Assembly (NCBI GenBank): GCA_020633465.1
Contig: JACKDN010000023.1
Span: forward strand, 1 to 64,000
Direction: 5' to 3'
DNA: 64,000 nt
From: Myxococcales bacterium
GTDB taxonomy: Bacteria; Myxococcota_A; Bradymonadia; UBA7976; UBA1532
The position numbers were made by a program, and so were the translations under genes. Of the stretch, positions 7,777-24,003 are shown in pieces (position 1 is the stretch's first letter; every line of letters begins with the position of its first letter). The notes below the pieces were generated by a model, which was not told the DNA's origin, searched no databases, and worked only from the letters and a program-made list of their open reading frames with translations.

Positions 7777-8712
7777 GTGGGCCGCCCCATCCGCTACGTC
7801 GACGAGAAGACGCCGGTCGAGACGACCATCCGCTGCATTCAGCAGCGCTACCTGCTGCGCCCGTCACCCAAGCTCAACCGCCGCATCAACGGCGCCGCCG
7901 CCTACGCAGCCGCGAAGTACGGCGTTAAGGTCCACTCGATCTACGCGATGAGCAACCACCTCAGCGCGATCGCCTGCTACCCCAGCGCGCAGGCCATGGC
8001 CGACTTCCACCGGCTGCTGAACCGCAAGGTGTCCGTCGAGGTCGGCCACCTGTACGGGTGGACCGGCCCGATGTGGGAGAGTCGCTACCACGCCATCCCG
8101 ATCGCCGACGAGGTCAGTCAAATCGAGAGGTTGCGTTACGCTTTCGCCAACGGCGTGAAAGAGAACCTCGTGGCCCGGATCAAGGACTGGCCGGGGGTCC
8201 ATTGCGCCATGAACCTGTGCGATGGCACGTCGCTCCCGGGCGAGTTCGTCGACCGCGTGGCCATGGACGCCGCCAAGCGCAAGAACCCCGGCGTCGAGCT
8301 CGACGAGGCCGACTTCACGCTGCCGATGAACCTCGAGCTGCACCCCATGCCCTGCCTCGCCCACCGCCCGTTCGGCGAGCGCGCGTCGGTGATGCGCCGT
8401 ATCGTCAAGGAGGTCGAGCACGACGCCGAAGAGGCGCGCCGCCGCGACGGCAAGACCGTGCTCGGCGTGCAGCGCATCCTGGCCATGGACCCGACCTACC
8501 GCCCCGAGAAGGCCGCCAAGAGCCCGATGCCCCTCGTCCACGCCAGCACGCGCGCCGTCCGCAAGGCCTGGCGCGGCGCCTACATCGCCTTCGTCGAGGC
8601 CTACCGCCGCGCCGTCGACGCCCTGCGCACCCACCGCGACGACTGCCAGTTCCCGGAGGGCTGCATCGTCCCGCTCACCCTCGCCTGCGACGCCCCCGCC
8701 GCCGCGACATAG
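7777..8712 (+). CDS. IS200/REP-associated Y1-type transposase with an altered HUH motif
   Basis: 311 residues from GTG 7777, preceded by a strong GGAGGA at 7767-7772. An ATG-initiated extension to 7411 would overlap the neighbouring lipoprotein gene and lacks family similarity. The protein follows the REP-associated tyrosine transposase pattern: R-C-x3-R-x-LLRPSP near the start, a central SNH motif, W-x-SRYHAIP and a C-terminal DWPGVH block. The usual S-N-H-Y-H becomes S-N-H61-L-S63, so the second His of the metal-binding HUH pair is missing. It may be inactive, domesticated or dependent on another residue. It is a single gene flanked downstream by palindromes and direct repeats. Confidence 0.82.
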   Translation: MGRPIRYVDEKTPVETTIRCIQQRYLLRPSPKLNRRINGAAAYAAAKYGVKVHSIYAMSNHLSAIACYPSAQAMADFHRLLNRKVSVEVGHLYGWTGPMWESRYHAIPIADEVSQIERLRYAFANGVKENLVARIKDWPGVHCAMNLCDGTSLPGEFVDRVAMDAAKRKNPGVELDEADFTLPMNLELHPMPCLAHRPFGERASVMRRIVKEVEHDAEEARRRDGKTVLGVQRILAMDPTYRPEKAAKSPMPLVHASTRAVRKAWRGAYIAFVEAYRRAVDALRTHRDDCQFPEGCIVPLTLACDAPAAAT

Positions 8713-8913
8713 CGGCCCGCGGACCGCCCGAACTCGCCAACGGCCGCGCCACCCGAGCGCCAAGGCCCTCGTGCGTCCGGTGACCGCCTCCGCGCCGGCC
8801 TTCCGCCCACCGAAGCGCCTCCCAGCCCACGTCGACCGCCCCGATGCCCGCCAACGCCGCCGACGGGCCGCACGATCACCCAAAGAATCCACCGCCAGCG
8901 GCTCGCCGCGCCG

Positions 8914-9013
8914 CCCGCCGGCGGGCGTCTTCAGATTTACCTGGCACCTGATTCGGCACCTGATTCTCTGGGCGTCTTCAGATTTACCTGGCACCTGATT
9001 CGGCGCCGGCGCC
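8914..9013. repeat. Palindrome-flanked 35-bp direct repeats (REP/MITE-like)
   Basis: Two identical 35-bp direct repeats occupy 8923-8957 and 8970-9004. Each begins GGGCGTCTTCAGATTTACC and ends GCACCTGATTCGGC. Within them the 12-mer GGCACCTGATTC occurs three times (8943, 8955, 8990), the first two copies in tandem. The array is bracketed by two 12-bp perfect palindromes, CCCGCCGGCGGG (8914-8925) and GGCGCCGGCGCC (9002-9013). The repeat is markedly less GC-rich than its surroundings. Its position just downstream of a REP-type transposase suggests this is its cognate repeat or a remnant end. Confidence 0.8.
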
Positions 9014-9069
9014 GCGGGACTTCGAGCCACCCGCGCTCCGTGCCCGCGCCCCCTGCCCGCGCCGCCTGC

Positions 9070-9075
9070 TACCCT
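9070..9075 (+). promoter_or_regulatory. TACCCT -10-like box before queG
   Basis: TACCCT ends 6 nt before the ATG at 9082, in the context TGC-TACCCT-GCGCCG-ATG. The preceding TGC looks like a partial extended -10. No Shine-Dalgarno sequence can fit, so a leaderless transcript is predicted. Confidence 0.5.
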
Positions 9076-9081
9076 GCGCCG

Positions 9082-10218
9082 ATGATCGATCTCGAGACGC
9101 TGCGCGCCGAGGCGCGCCGGGTGGGGTTCGAGCTGGCGGGCGTGGCGCCCGTCGAGCCCGCGGGGGGCGGGTGGTTCGCGCCGCACGCGGCGCGGCTGCG
9201 GGCGTGGCTGGACGCCGGGCACGACGCGGACATGAGCTACATCGCCGAGCGGGCGGCCGAGCGGGTGGTGCCGGGGCAGCTCTTGCCGGGCGTACAGTCG
9301 GCCATCGTGCTGTGGCTGCCGCACCGCACGCCGGACGTGCCGCGGCCGGACGGGGCGGTCGGGCGGGTGGCGGCCTACGCGTGGGGCCGCGACTACCACA
9401 ACCTGGCGCGCAAGGGGCTGCGCAAGCTCCGCAAGGCGCTGCTGGCGCTGCACCCGGGGCTGGGCACCTACCTCAGCGTCGACACCGGGCCCGTGCTCGA
9501 GCGGGCGTTCGGGGCGCGCGCGGCGGTGGGCTGGATCGGCAAGTCGACGATGCTCATCCATCCCCGCCTGGGCACCTTCGGCTCGCTGGCCGTGCTGTTC
9601 GTCGACGTCGCGCTGCCCGCCGCGCCGGCCACCCACCCGGATCGCTGCGGCACCTGCACGGCCTGTATCGACGCCTGCCCCACCGACGCCATCGGCCCGT
9701 GGGGCGTCGACGCCAACCGCTGCATCAGCTACTGGACCATCGAGCACCGCGGCGTCATCCCGCGCGCCATGCGGCGCCAACTCGGCGAGTGGGTCTTCGG
9801 CTGCGACATCTGCCAGGACGTCTGCCCCTGGAACCGCGACGCGCCGCGCGCGAGTCCCGAGCGCTGGCAGCCCGTCGCCGCCCGTGCCTGGCCCGACCTG
9901 GTCGCCTGGATCGCGACCCCCAGCGCCGACCTCGAGGCGCTGATCGAGGGCAGCCCCCTGCGCCGCGCCGGCCCGCAGGGCCTGCGCCGCAACGCGATCA
10001 TCGCGGCGGCCAACGGCCGACACACCGTCGCCCTACCCGCCATCGAGGGTGTCCTGCGCGCCGATCCCGATCCCGTCCTGCGCGCCACCGCCGCCTGGGC
10101 CGCGCAGGCGCTGGGCAGCCCCGACGCCCGCGCCCTGGCGGCCGCCGATCCCCACCCCCTCGTGCGCGCCGAGACCGCCCCCGACGCGCGCATTGCGCGC
10201 GACCCCCGATTGGGGTAG
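9082..10218 (+). CDS. queG: Epoxyqueuosine reductase
   Basis: 378 residues. It catalyses the last step of queuosine tRNA modification, reducing epoxyqueuosine at the wobble position to queuosine with cobalamin and two [4Fe-4S] clusters. Visible features are the AYAWGRDYHN block (about residues 95-104) and two ferredoxin-like Cys clusters, CGTCTACIDACP and CDICQDVCPWN. The C-terminal HEAT-like segment (about 290-370) is rich in A and R. The length matches the family. ATG 9082 is chosen because the reading frame upstream is low-complexity and a -10-like box lies 6 nt before it. No other queuosine genes are in the window. It is followed 27 nt later by the hydratase gene. Confidence 0.95.
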   Translation: MIDLETLRAEARRVGFELAGVAPVEPAGGGWFAPHAARLRAWLDAGHDADMSYIAERAAERVVPGQLLPGVQSAIVLWLPHRTPDVPRPDGAVGRVAAYAWGRDYHNLARKGLRKLRKALLALHPGLGTYLSVDTGPVLERAFGARAAVGWIGKSTMLIHPRLGTFGSLAVLFVDVALPAAPATHPDRCGTCTACIDACPTDAIGPWGVDANRCISYWTIEHRGVIPRAMRRQLGEWVFGCDICQDVCPWNRDAPRASPERWQPVAARAWPDLVAWIATPSADLEALIEGSPLRRAGPQGLRRNAIIAAANGRHTVALPAIEGVLRADPDPVLRATAAWAAQALGSPDARALAAADPHPLVRAETAPDARIARDPRLG

Positions 10219-10245
10219 GTGCAGGCGAACCGATCGGAGGAAGTC

Positions 10246-11085
10246 ATGGACCTCGACCTCGACGCGGTGGGCAAGGCCATCGAGGCGCCCCCCTTCGCCT
10301 ACGACTGGAAGACCTGCGCCACCTACGCCCTGGGCATCGGCGCCGGTCCCGACGAGCTGGCCTACACCTGGGAGAAGGCCCCGCACTTCAAGGTGGCCCC
10401 AAGCTTCGCCGTCGTGCCCACCATGCCCATCGTCATGGACGCCCTCGCCCGCGTGCGCGCCGACTTCCGCACCCTGGTGCACGGCGCCCAGACCCTGACG
10501 CTGCACGCCCCCATCCCCAAGCAGGGCACGCTGCACAGCGAGGGGCGCATCCGCGAGGTGCTCGACAAGGGCAAGGGCGCGGTCGTCATCATCGAGACGA
10601 CCACGCGCGACGCCGACGGCAACGCCCTGTTCGACACCGAGTGGTCGATCTTCTGCCGCGGCCAGGGCGGCTTCGGCGGCCCCCGCGGCGAGAGCGAGGC
10701 CGCGCCCGAGGCCAAGGCCGGCGCCGCGCCCGCCTTCGAGGATACCCTCCAGACCGCCCCCAACCAGGCCCTCGTCTACCGCCTGAGCGGCGACCTGAAC
10801 CCGCTGCACGTCGATCCGGCCCTCGCCACGAAGGTGGGCTTCGAGGGCCCCATCCTGCACGGCCTGTGCACCTACGGCTTCGCCGTGCGCGCCGTCCTGC
10901 GCCACCTGTGCGACGACGACCCGGCCCGCCTGGCGTCGTTCACCGCCCGCTTCAGCCAGGTCGTGTATCCCGGTGACGCGCTGACCGTCCGCGCGGTGCC
11001 CGCCACCGAGGCCGGCACTTATCTGCTCGAGGCCGCCGTGGGCGACCGCACGGTGCTGTCGAACGGCGTGGTGCGCCTGCGTTGA
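10246..11085 (+). CDS. MaoC-type double-hotdog enoyl-CoA hydratase 2
   Basis: 279 residues from ATG 10246, with GGAGG at 10236-10240. The family hydrates (2E)-enoyl-CoA to (R)-3-hydroxyacyl-CoA in fatty-acid or polyhydroxyalkanoate metabolism. The N-terminal hotdog (about residues 1-130) is the degenerate half. The C-terminal half (about 155-279) carries the hydratase-2 signature Y-R-L-S-GDLNPLHVDP-x5-GF-x-GPILHG, with the catalytic Asp and His. An Ala/Glu linker joins the halves. The architecture matches the hydratase domain of peroxisomal multifunctional enzyme type 2. The stop codon overlaps the next gene's TTG start by 4 nt. Confidence 0.92.
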   Translation: MDLDLDAVGKAIEAPPFAYDWKTCATYALGIGAGPDELAYTWEKAPHFKVAPSFAVVPTMPIVMDALARVRADFRTLVHGAQTLTLHAPIPKQGTLHSEGRIREVLDKGKGAVVIIETTTRDADGNALFDTEWSIFCRGQGGFGGPRGESEAAPEAKAGAAPAFEDTLQTAPNQALVYRLSGDLNPLHVDPALATKVGFEGPILHGLCTYGFAVRAVLRHLCDDDPARLASFTARFSQVVYPGDALTVRAVPATEAGTYLLEAAVGDRTVLSNGVVRLR

Positions 11086-11537
11086 GCGACCGCCGCGTCT
11101 TCCGCTACGACCGGGGCCGCCTGGCCCGCAACCTGGCGGGCCTTCTGCCCCTGGCCGGCTTCCCGGTGGTGCTGCACCTGACCGGCCTGGCCGATCCGGT
11201 GCTCTACGGCCTGTTCGGCGTCGCCGCGGCCACCCTGGTGGCCGGCGTCCTCTACAGCGCCGCGCGGTTCAAGCTGGTCATCGAAGACGCCGGCCTCGAT
11301 GTGCGCGGTCGCCTGCACCACCGCCGCGTGGCCTTCACCGACCTACGCGAAGTGCGCGTCCGCCGCGGCCGCGACAAGGCCGCGCGCTTCATGGGTCCCC
11401 CGCCCTTCCGCGAGCTGGTGCTGCGCACCGACGACCGCCGCCTGGTGGTCTCGAGCCTGCCCCTGGGCGAGGAGCACTTCGAGGCCGTCTGCGCGCTGAT
11501 CGCCGAGCGCCTGCCCGACGGCGTCGACCTCGGCTGA
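11082..11537 (+). CDS. Small membrane protein with a PH-like cytoplasmic domain
   Basis: 151 residues, starting at a TTG that overlaps the hydratase stop (TTGA). Two hydrophobic helices (about residues 18-34 and 38-58) form a hairpin. They are followed by a mainly beta, Arg-rich segment (about 60-140) with an F-K-L-VIEDAGLDVRGR start, resembling bacterial PH-like (YdbT/DUF304-type) domains. The function is unknown. Translational coupling suggests a link to the hydratase, but this is only positional. Confidence 0.72.
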   Translation: MSDRRVFRYDRGRLARNLAGLLPLAGFPVVLHLTGLADPVLYGLFGVAAATLVAGVLYSAARFKLVIEDAGLDVRGRLHHRRVAFTDLREVRVRRGRDKAARFMGPPPFRELVLRTDDRRLVVSSLPLGEEHFEAVCALIAERLPDGVDLG

Positions 11538-11581
11538 GCCCCTGCCCGGCCCCATCATCGACACGACCGCCGAGCCCGAAG

Positions 11582-11587
11582 TATCCT
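11582..11587 (+). promoter_or_regulatory. TATCCT -10-like box upstream of the first MopE-repeat gene
   Basis: TATCCT lies 35 nt before the ATG at 11623, giving a leader of about 29 nt. The same hexamer precedes the amylase gene and the lectin-like lipoprotein gene. No clear -35 is seen. Confidence 0.4.
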
Positions 11588-11622
11588 CCGGCGGGGAGAT
11601 TCCGACCGAGACGGGGGCGTGG

Positions 11623-15039
<3,417 letters not shown>

Positions 15040-15085
15040 CGCGCCTTCGCGCGTCTTCGCCCCCCGACCCGGCCCCGCGCCCTGC

Positions 15086-15091
15086 TACACT
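15086..15091 (+). promoter_or_regulatory. TACACT -10-like box upstream of the toroid/MopE gene
   Basis: TGC-TACACT resembles an extended -10. It lies 62 nt before ATG 15154, which also has a purine-rich GGGGAGTGGGGAG ribosome site. The leader would be about 56 nt. Confidence 0.4.
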
Positions 15092-15153
15092 CGCCCCAGC
15101 CGCGCTGCGCCCGCTGATTCGGGCGGCCGCGCGCGGCGGGGAGTGGGGAGTAC

Positions 15154-19731
<4,578 letters not shown>

Positions 19732-19762
19732 CAGGCGCCTCGCCCGCCCCGTCACCCGCTGA

Positions 19763-19768
19763 TATGCT
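19763..19768 (+). promoter_or_regulatory. TATGCT -10-like box before the propeller lipoprotein
   Basis: TATGCT ends 7 nt before ATG 19776. It also explains why the in-frame ATG at 19764, which lies inside the box, is unlikely to be the start. A leaderless mRNA is predicted. Confidence 0.45.
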
Positions 19769-19775
19769 GCCGCGC

Positions 19776-20801
19776 ATGCGGCTCGCCCTCTGCCTGCTCC
19801 TCATCGCCGCCGCGGCTTGCGACGACACCGACGACGAAGCCCCCGCGCCCGACGCGGGGGTGCCCCTGACGCTTTCGGTGGTCGCCGGCGATCTGGACGC
19901 CGCGCTCTTCGGCGTCTGGGGCGCGGCCCCCGACGCCGTCTGGGTGGTGGGCGGCACCAGCGCGCCCGACGGCGGTCTCGTACTGCGGTACGACGGGCAG
20001 ACGCTGCGACCCGAGACCACCCCGCCCGGGCCGCGCCTGTGGTGGGCGTGGGGCGCCGACGCCGACCACGTCTGGGCGGTCGGCGAGCAGGGGCGCATCC
20101 TCGCGCGCCGCGACGGCGCCTGGGTCGACGAGCCCTCCGGCCTCGACGAGAAGGCCGTCCTGTGGGGCGTCTGGGGCAGCGGACCCACCGACCTGTGGGC
20201 GGTCGGCGGCTCCATCCGCCCCGGCGGCCCCAAAGGCGTCGTGTTGCGCTCGACCGGCGACGGCGTCTGGACCCGCGTGGACGATCCCGCCCTGCCCGCC
20301 GACCTCAGCCTCTACAAGGCCTGGGCCGCGCCCGGCGCCCCCGGCCCGATCATCGTCGGCGAGGGCGGCGTCACCCTGCGCTGGGACGGCGCCGCCTTCA
20401 CCCGCCAGGACGTCGGCGTCCTCGACCTGCTCTTCACCGTCCACGGCGCGCCCGGCGGCCCCACCCTGGCCGTCGGCGGCCTGACCAGCGGCCTGATCTT
20501 CCGCCGCGCCGACGACGGCTGGGTCGACGAGTCGGTGACCGGCGCGCCCCCGCTCAACGGCGTCTTCGTCGGCGACGACGGCGCCGCGCTCGTGGTGGGC
20601 GCGCGCGGCGTCCTGCTGCACCGCAGCGCCGCCGGCGACTGGGCCCGCGCCGCCCTCGACGGCGCGCGCGGCCGGACGCTGCACGCGGCCTGGCGCGACG
20701 CCGCCGGCGCCACTTGGACCGTCGGGGGCGATCTCACCGCCAGCGTCGACGGCCTGATCGCCACCGATCGCGCCCCCCTGCCCCGCCTGGAGTTGCCGTG
20801 A
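19776..20801 (+). CDS. Beta-propeller-like lipoprotein
   Basis: 341 residues. Lipoprotein signal with lipid Cys15 (AAAAC), then a short Asp-rich linker. From about residue 35 there are 6-7 repeats with a V-WG-x3-DxVWAVG-x2-G-x-[IV]-L-x-R-x-DG-x-W pattern, typical of Kelch- or BNR-like propellers in myxobacterial lipoproteins. Presumably exported to the outer membrane or periplasm; ligand unknown. Its stop overlaps the plsB GTG start by 4 nt (GTGA), so the two are translationally coupled although their roles seem unrelated. ATG 19776 is preferred over 19764 because of the -10-like box. Confidence 0.82.
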   Translation: MRLALCLLLIAAAACDDTDDEAPAPDAGVPLTLSVVAGDLDAALFGVWGAAPDAVWVVGGTSAPDGGLVLRYDGQTLRPETTPPGPRLWWAWGADADHVWAVGEQGRILARRDGAWVDEPSGLDEKAVLWGVWGSGPTDLWAVGGSIRPGGPKGVVLRSTGDGVWTRVDDPALPADLSLYKAWAAPGAPGPIIVGEGGVTLRWDGAAFTRQDVGVLDLLFTVHGAPGGPTLAVGGLTSGLIFRRADDGWVDESVTGAPPLNGVFVGDDGAALVVGARGVLLHRSAAGDWARAALDGARGRTLHAAWRDAAGATWTVGGDLTASVDGLIATDRAPLPRLELP

Positions 20802-23611
20802 GCCAAGACGGCCGATCCGAGTCGCCCCACCCGAGCGCCATGCTCGAGCAGCCCCGCGCGCTGTTCGGCTGGCTCGGGCGGCGCCTGTTCGATCACATCG
20901 AGCTCGACGCCGCCCGCCGCGAGGCGCTGACCGCGCTGCCCGAGCAGGGGCAGATCGTCTACGTCATGCGCACCCGCAGCCTGCTCGACTACCTGTTCTT
21001 CAACTACCTCTTCCTGAAGGTGGGCCTGCCCCTCGCCCGCTTCGCCAACGGGCTCGACCTCACCTTCTTCCGCGGCCTCGGGCGCTGGCTCGTCGGCTGG
21101 CTGCGGCGCCCCTTCCGGCGCCGCAAGGCCCTGCCGCCGCCCCAGGATCAGCTGGTCGCGACCGTCGAGCGCGGCGAGGCGGCGATGCTGTTCCTGAAGC
21201 GCCGCGCGTGGGTCACCGAGCGCCACGTGCGCCCGCCCTACGTCGAACAGCTGGTCGCCCTGCAGCGCCAGCGCGAGCGTCCCATCCTGCTGCTGCCCCA
21301 GCTCATCAGCTGGCCGCGCCAACCGCCGAACAAGCGGCGGGGCCTGTTCGACATCCTCTTCGGCGAGCGCGAGGCGTCCGGCCGCCTGCGCAAGCTGGGC
21401 CACTTCGTCCGCTTCCACAAGCTGGCCACCGTGCAGATCGGCGAGCCCATCGACCTGAAGGCGGTCATCGCGCAGCACGAGGGCTGGTCGGACGAGCGCG
21501 TGGCTCGCAAGGTGCGCCGCGTGCTGTTCATCCACCTCGGCCGCGAGGCGATGACCATCCACGGGCCGAAGATGAAGCCCCCGGCCATGCTGCGCCGCGA
21601 GATCCTCGAGCGCCGCACGGTGCGCCGCGCCCTGGCCATCGAGGCCGAGCGCGAGGGCATGCGCCCGGCGACGGCGCTGGAGCAGGCCCGCAAGGACCTC
21701 AAGGAGATCGGCGCCCAGTTCAACTTCGAGGTCATCCTCACCCTCGGCCGCCTGCTCGACTTCGTCTTCAACCGGGTCTTCCAGGGCGTCGAGGTCGACG
21801 AGGCCGGCATGCGCCGCACCCGCGACGCCGCGCGGCACTCGCGCAGCGCGCCGCTGGTGCTGGTGCCCTGCCACAAGAGCCACGTCGACTACCTGGTCAT
21901 CTCGTGGGTCTTCCTGCGCAACGACTTCATCCCGCCCCACGTCGCGGCCGGCGCGAACCTGTCGTTCTTCCCGCTCGGCCCCATCCTGCGCCGGGCGGGC
22001 GCGTTCTTCCTGCGCCGCAGCTTCGCCGGCCAGCCGCTGTACAAGCTGGTGTTCCGCGCCTACCTCTGGAAGCTGGTGCGCGAGGGCTACCCCATCGAGT
22101 TCTTCATGGAGGGCGGCCGCAGCCGCACCGGCAAGCCGCTGCCGCCCAAGATGGGCATGCTGTCGATGCTGCTCGAGGGCGTGAAGCGCGGCGAGTACAA
22201 GGACCTGCAGTTCGTCCCGATCAACCTGTCCTACGAGCGCGTGGTCGAGACGTCCAGCTACCGGCGCGAGCTGACCGGCGCCGAGAAGAAGCCCGAGTCG
22301 GTCACCGGCGTGGTCAAGGCGGGCAAGGTGCTGCGCTCGCGCTACGGCCGCATCTACGTCAGCTTCGAAGAGCCCGTGCAGCTGTCCGACTACCTCGCCG
22401 AGCGCGGCGCGACCGACCTCGACGCGCTGGACGCCGACGGCTTCCGCGACGCCACCAAGCGCCTGGGCTACCACCTGATGCGGCGCATCCAGGAGGCCAC
22501 GGTGGTCGCCCCCTCGTCGCTGGTGGGCGCGGTGCTCTTGAGCCACGACCGCCGCGGCCTGTCGGGGGCGCGCCTGCGCGAGCTGGTCGGCTTCCTGGTC
22601 GACATGCTGACGCGCCGCGGCGCGCGCCTGTCGCGCTCGATCGGCCACGTGCTCGAGGCCCAGGCCAGCTACATCGAGGCGTCCGATCAGAAGGGGCTGC
22701 GCGAGGGCTACCGCGCGCGCGGCGAGGCGCTGCGCCCGCTGATCGACGAGGCGCTGAAGCTGCTCGGCAAGCTGGTGCAGCGCGTCGAGCACGGCGGCGA
22801 TCCCATCTACGTCGTGCCCGAGCGCAGCCGCATCGAGCTCGACTACTACCGCAACGCCATCCTCGGCATCCTGGCGCCCGACGCCATCGTGGCGACCGCC
22901 CTGCGCGCGGCCGGCGTGCCCCTGGCCCGCGCGCAGCTCGCCGCCGAGGTGCGCAAGCTGAGCTTCTGGTTCCGCCTCGAGTTCATCTACCGGACGCAGA
23001 CCACCTTCGAGGAGAACTTCGGCGACACCCTCGCGCGCCTCGAGGCCGAGGGCCTGCTGCAGGTGGGCGACGACGACGTCGTGCGGCCGAGCGCCCCGCT
23101 GACCCTCGACTTCCTGCGCGGCACGCTGCTGCACCTCGTCGAAGGCTACTGGATCGCCGCCGACGCGCTGCGCGGCCTGCAGGGCACGCCGCTCGACAAG
23201 AAGGGCTGGCTCGAGCACGCCCGCGAGCACGCCGAGCGCGAGTTCCTGCAGGGGGACGTGAAGCGCGCCGAGGCGGCCTCCACGGCCGTCCTCACCAACG
23301 CGCTCGAGCTGTTCCAGCAGGAGAAGCTGGTCGCCGCCGAGCAGCGCAGCGGCGGCCGGCGGCCCACCACGCACTACGTGCTGGCCGACGGCGTCGACCT
23401 CGAGACCGTGGCCTTCCGCCGCGACGACCTGGGCCACTTCCTGGTGCGCCGGCAGGACGAGGGGCTCAGCCGACCGCCTCGCCCGATCGCCCACAGCCCC
23501 GCGACCGACGAGGCGCCGACCCCGGCGCCCGAGGCCGCTCAGGACGCGGACGGCCCCCCGTCCGACGCGGACGACCAGGACAAGAGCAGCGCGTCCTCGC
23601 CGTCGGCGTAG
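20798..23611 (+). CDS. plsB: Glycerol-3-phosphate 1-O-acyltransferase
   Basis: 937 residues, longer than E. coli PlsB (about 807). It acylates sn-glycerol-3-phosphate at position 1, the first step of phospholipid synthesis, at the inner membrane. Acyltransferase blocks are clear: H359-x4-D364 in PCHKSHVDYL, E438GGRSRTG in FFMEGGRSRTGK, and VPINLSYERV. The N-terminal region with RPILLLPQ...SWPRQP is PlsB-like, so this is not PlsC. The last 60 residues are low-complexity (Pro/Ala/Asp/Ser). The GTG start overlaps the lipoprotein stop, and the 3' end overlaps the convergent acetyltransferase gene by 73 bp. Confidence 0.95.
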   Translation: MSQDGRSESPHPSAMLEQPRALFGWLGRRLFDHIELDAARREALTALPEQGQIVYVMRTRSLLDYLFFNYLFLKVGLPLARFANGLDLTFFRGLGRWLVGWLRRPFRRRKALPPPQDQLVATVERGEAAMLFLKRRAWVTERHVRPPYVEQLVALQRQRERPILLLPQLISWPRQPPNKRRGLFDILFGEREASGRLRKLGHFVRFHKLATVQIGEPIDLKAVIAQHEGWSDERVARKVRRVLFIHLGREAMTIHGPKMKPPAMLRREILERRTVRRALAIEAEREGMRPATALEQARKDLKEIGAQFNFEVILTLGRLLDFVFNRVFQGVEVDEAGMRRTRDAARHSRSAPLVLVPCHKSHVDYLVISWVFLRNDFIPPHVAAGANLSFFPLGPILRRAGAFFLRRSFAGQPLYKLVFRAYLWKLVREGYPIEFFMEGGRSRTGKPLPPKMGMLSMLLEGVKRGEYKDLQFVPINLSYERVVETSSYRRELTGAEKKPESVTGVVKAGKVLRSRYGRIYVSFEEPVQLSDYLAERGATDLDALDADGFRDATKRLGYHLMRRIQEATVVAPSSLVGAVLLSHDRRGLSGARLRELVGFLVDMLTRRGARLSRSIGHVLEAQASYIEASDQKGLREGYRARGEALRPLIDEALKLLGKLVQRVEHGGDPIYVVPERSRIELDYYRNAILGILAPDAIVATALRAAGVPLARAQLAAEVRKLSFWFRLEFIYRTQTTFEENFGDTLARLEAEGLLQVGDDDVVRPSAPLTLDFLRGTLLHLVEGYWIAADALRGLQGTPLDKKGWLEHAREHAEREFLQGDVKRAEAASTAVLTNALELFQQEKLVAAEQRSGGRRPTTHYVLADGVDLETVAFRRDDLGHFLVRRQDEGLSRPPRPIAHSPATDEAPTPAPEAAQDADGPPSDADDQDKSSASSPSA

Positions 23612-24003
23612 TAGCGCCGCCGCCGACCCACCTCGACGAACCCTAGCCCTCGGTACAGCGCGATGGCCGGCGCGTTGCCCGCGCGCACCTCGAGGTGCAC
23701 GGCCGTCGCCTCGGGCACGTCGGCCCGCAGGTGCTCGACGAGCCGCCGCCCCAGGCCCTGCCGCCGCGCCGCCGGCGCCACCGCGACATCGATCAGCTCG
23801 ACCTCGCCCGCCACCACCCAGTAGTCGATGAAGCCCAGGATCTCGGCGCCCCGCGCGGCCACCCACAGCCGCGCGTGATCCAGCGCGAGGTCGTCGGCGA
23901 AGGCCTGCGTCGCGCGCGGCGTCGGGTGCCCGGCCGCCTCGATGGCCGCGACCGCCGGCAGATCGGCCGCCGTCATCGGCCGCAGCCGCACCTCAGCCGG
24001 CAT
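23539..24003 (-). CDS. rimI: GNAT N-acetyltransferase, RimI-like
   Basis: 154 residues. The GNAT fold is visible: R-x-RPMTAADL start, GFIDYWVVAGEVELIDVAV (strands 3-4), the acetyl-CoA-binding loop RRQGLGRRL (motif A, R/Q-x2-G-x-G/A), and LEVRAGNAPAIALYRGLGF plus RRRRYYADGEDALLLSW at the end, as in ribosomal-protein-S18 alanine acetyltransferases. ATG 24003 is chosen; it overlaps the engB end by 11 nt. RimI acetylates the N-terminus of S18, but the exact substrate here is inferred. The C-terminal 24 codons are read antisense to plsB. Confidence 0.85.
   Translation of the reverse strand: MPAEVRLRPMTAADLPAVAAIEAAGHPTPRATQAFADDLALDHARLWVAARGAEILGFIDYWVVAGEVELIDVAVAPAARRQGLGRRLVEHLRADVPEATAVHLEVRAGNAPAIALYRGLGFVEVGRRRRYYADGEDALLLSWSSASDGGPSAS

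Larger units (their letters stand above)
8713..9081. other. Gene-free stretch between the transposase and queG
   Basis: About 370 bp without a convincing coding region. The first 200 bp is plain GC-rich sequence in which I see no promoter or terminator. The right half carries the palindrome-flanked direct repeats described separately, and the last 15 bp contains the TACCCT box of queG. Confidence 0.7.

Noticed and set aside
8771..8998. Small open frame in the repeat region
   Set aside because: It is driven by the direct repeats and GC-rich sequence, with no ribosome site or recognised product.
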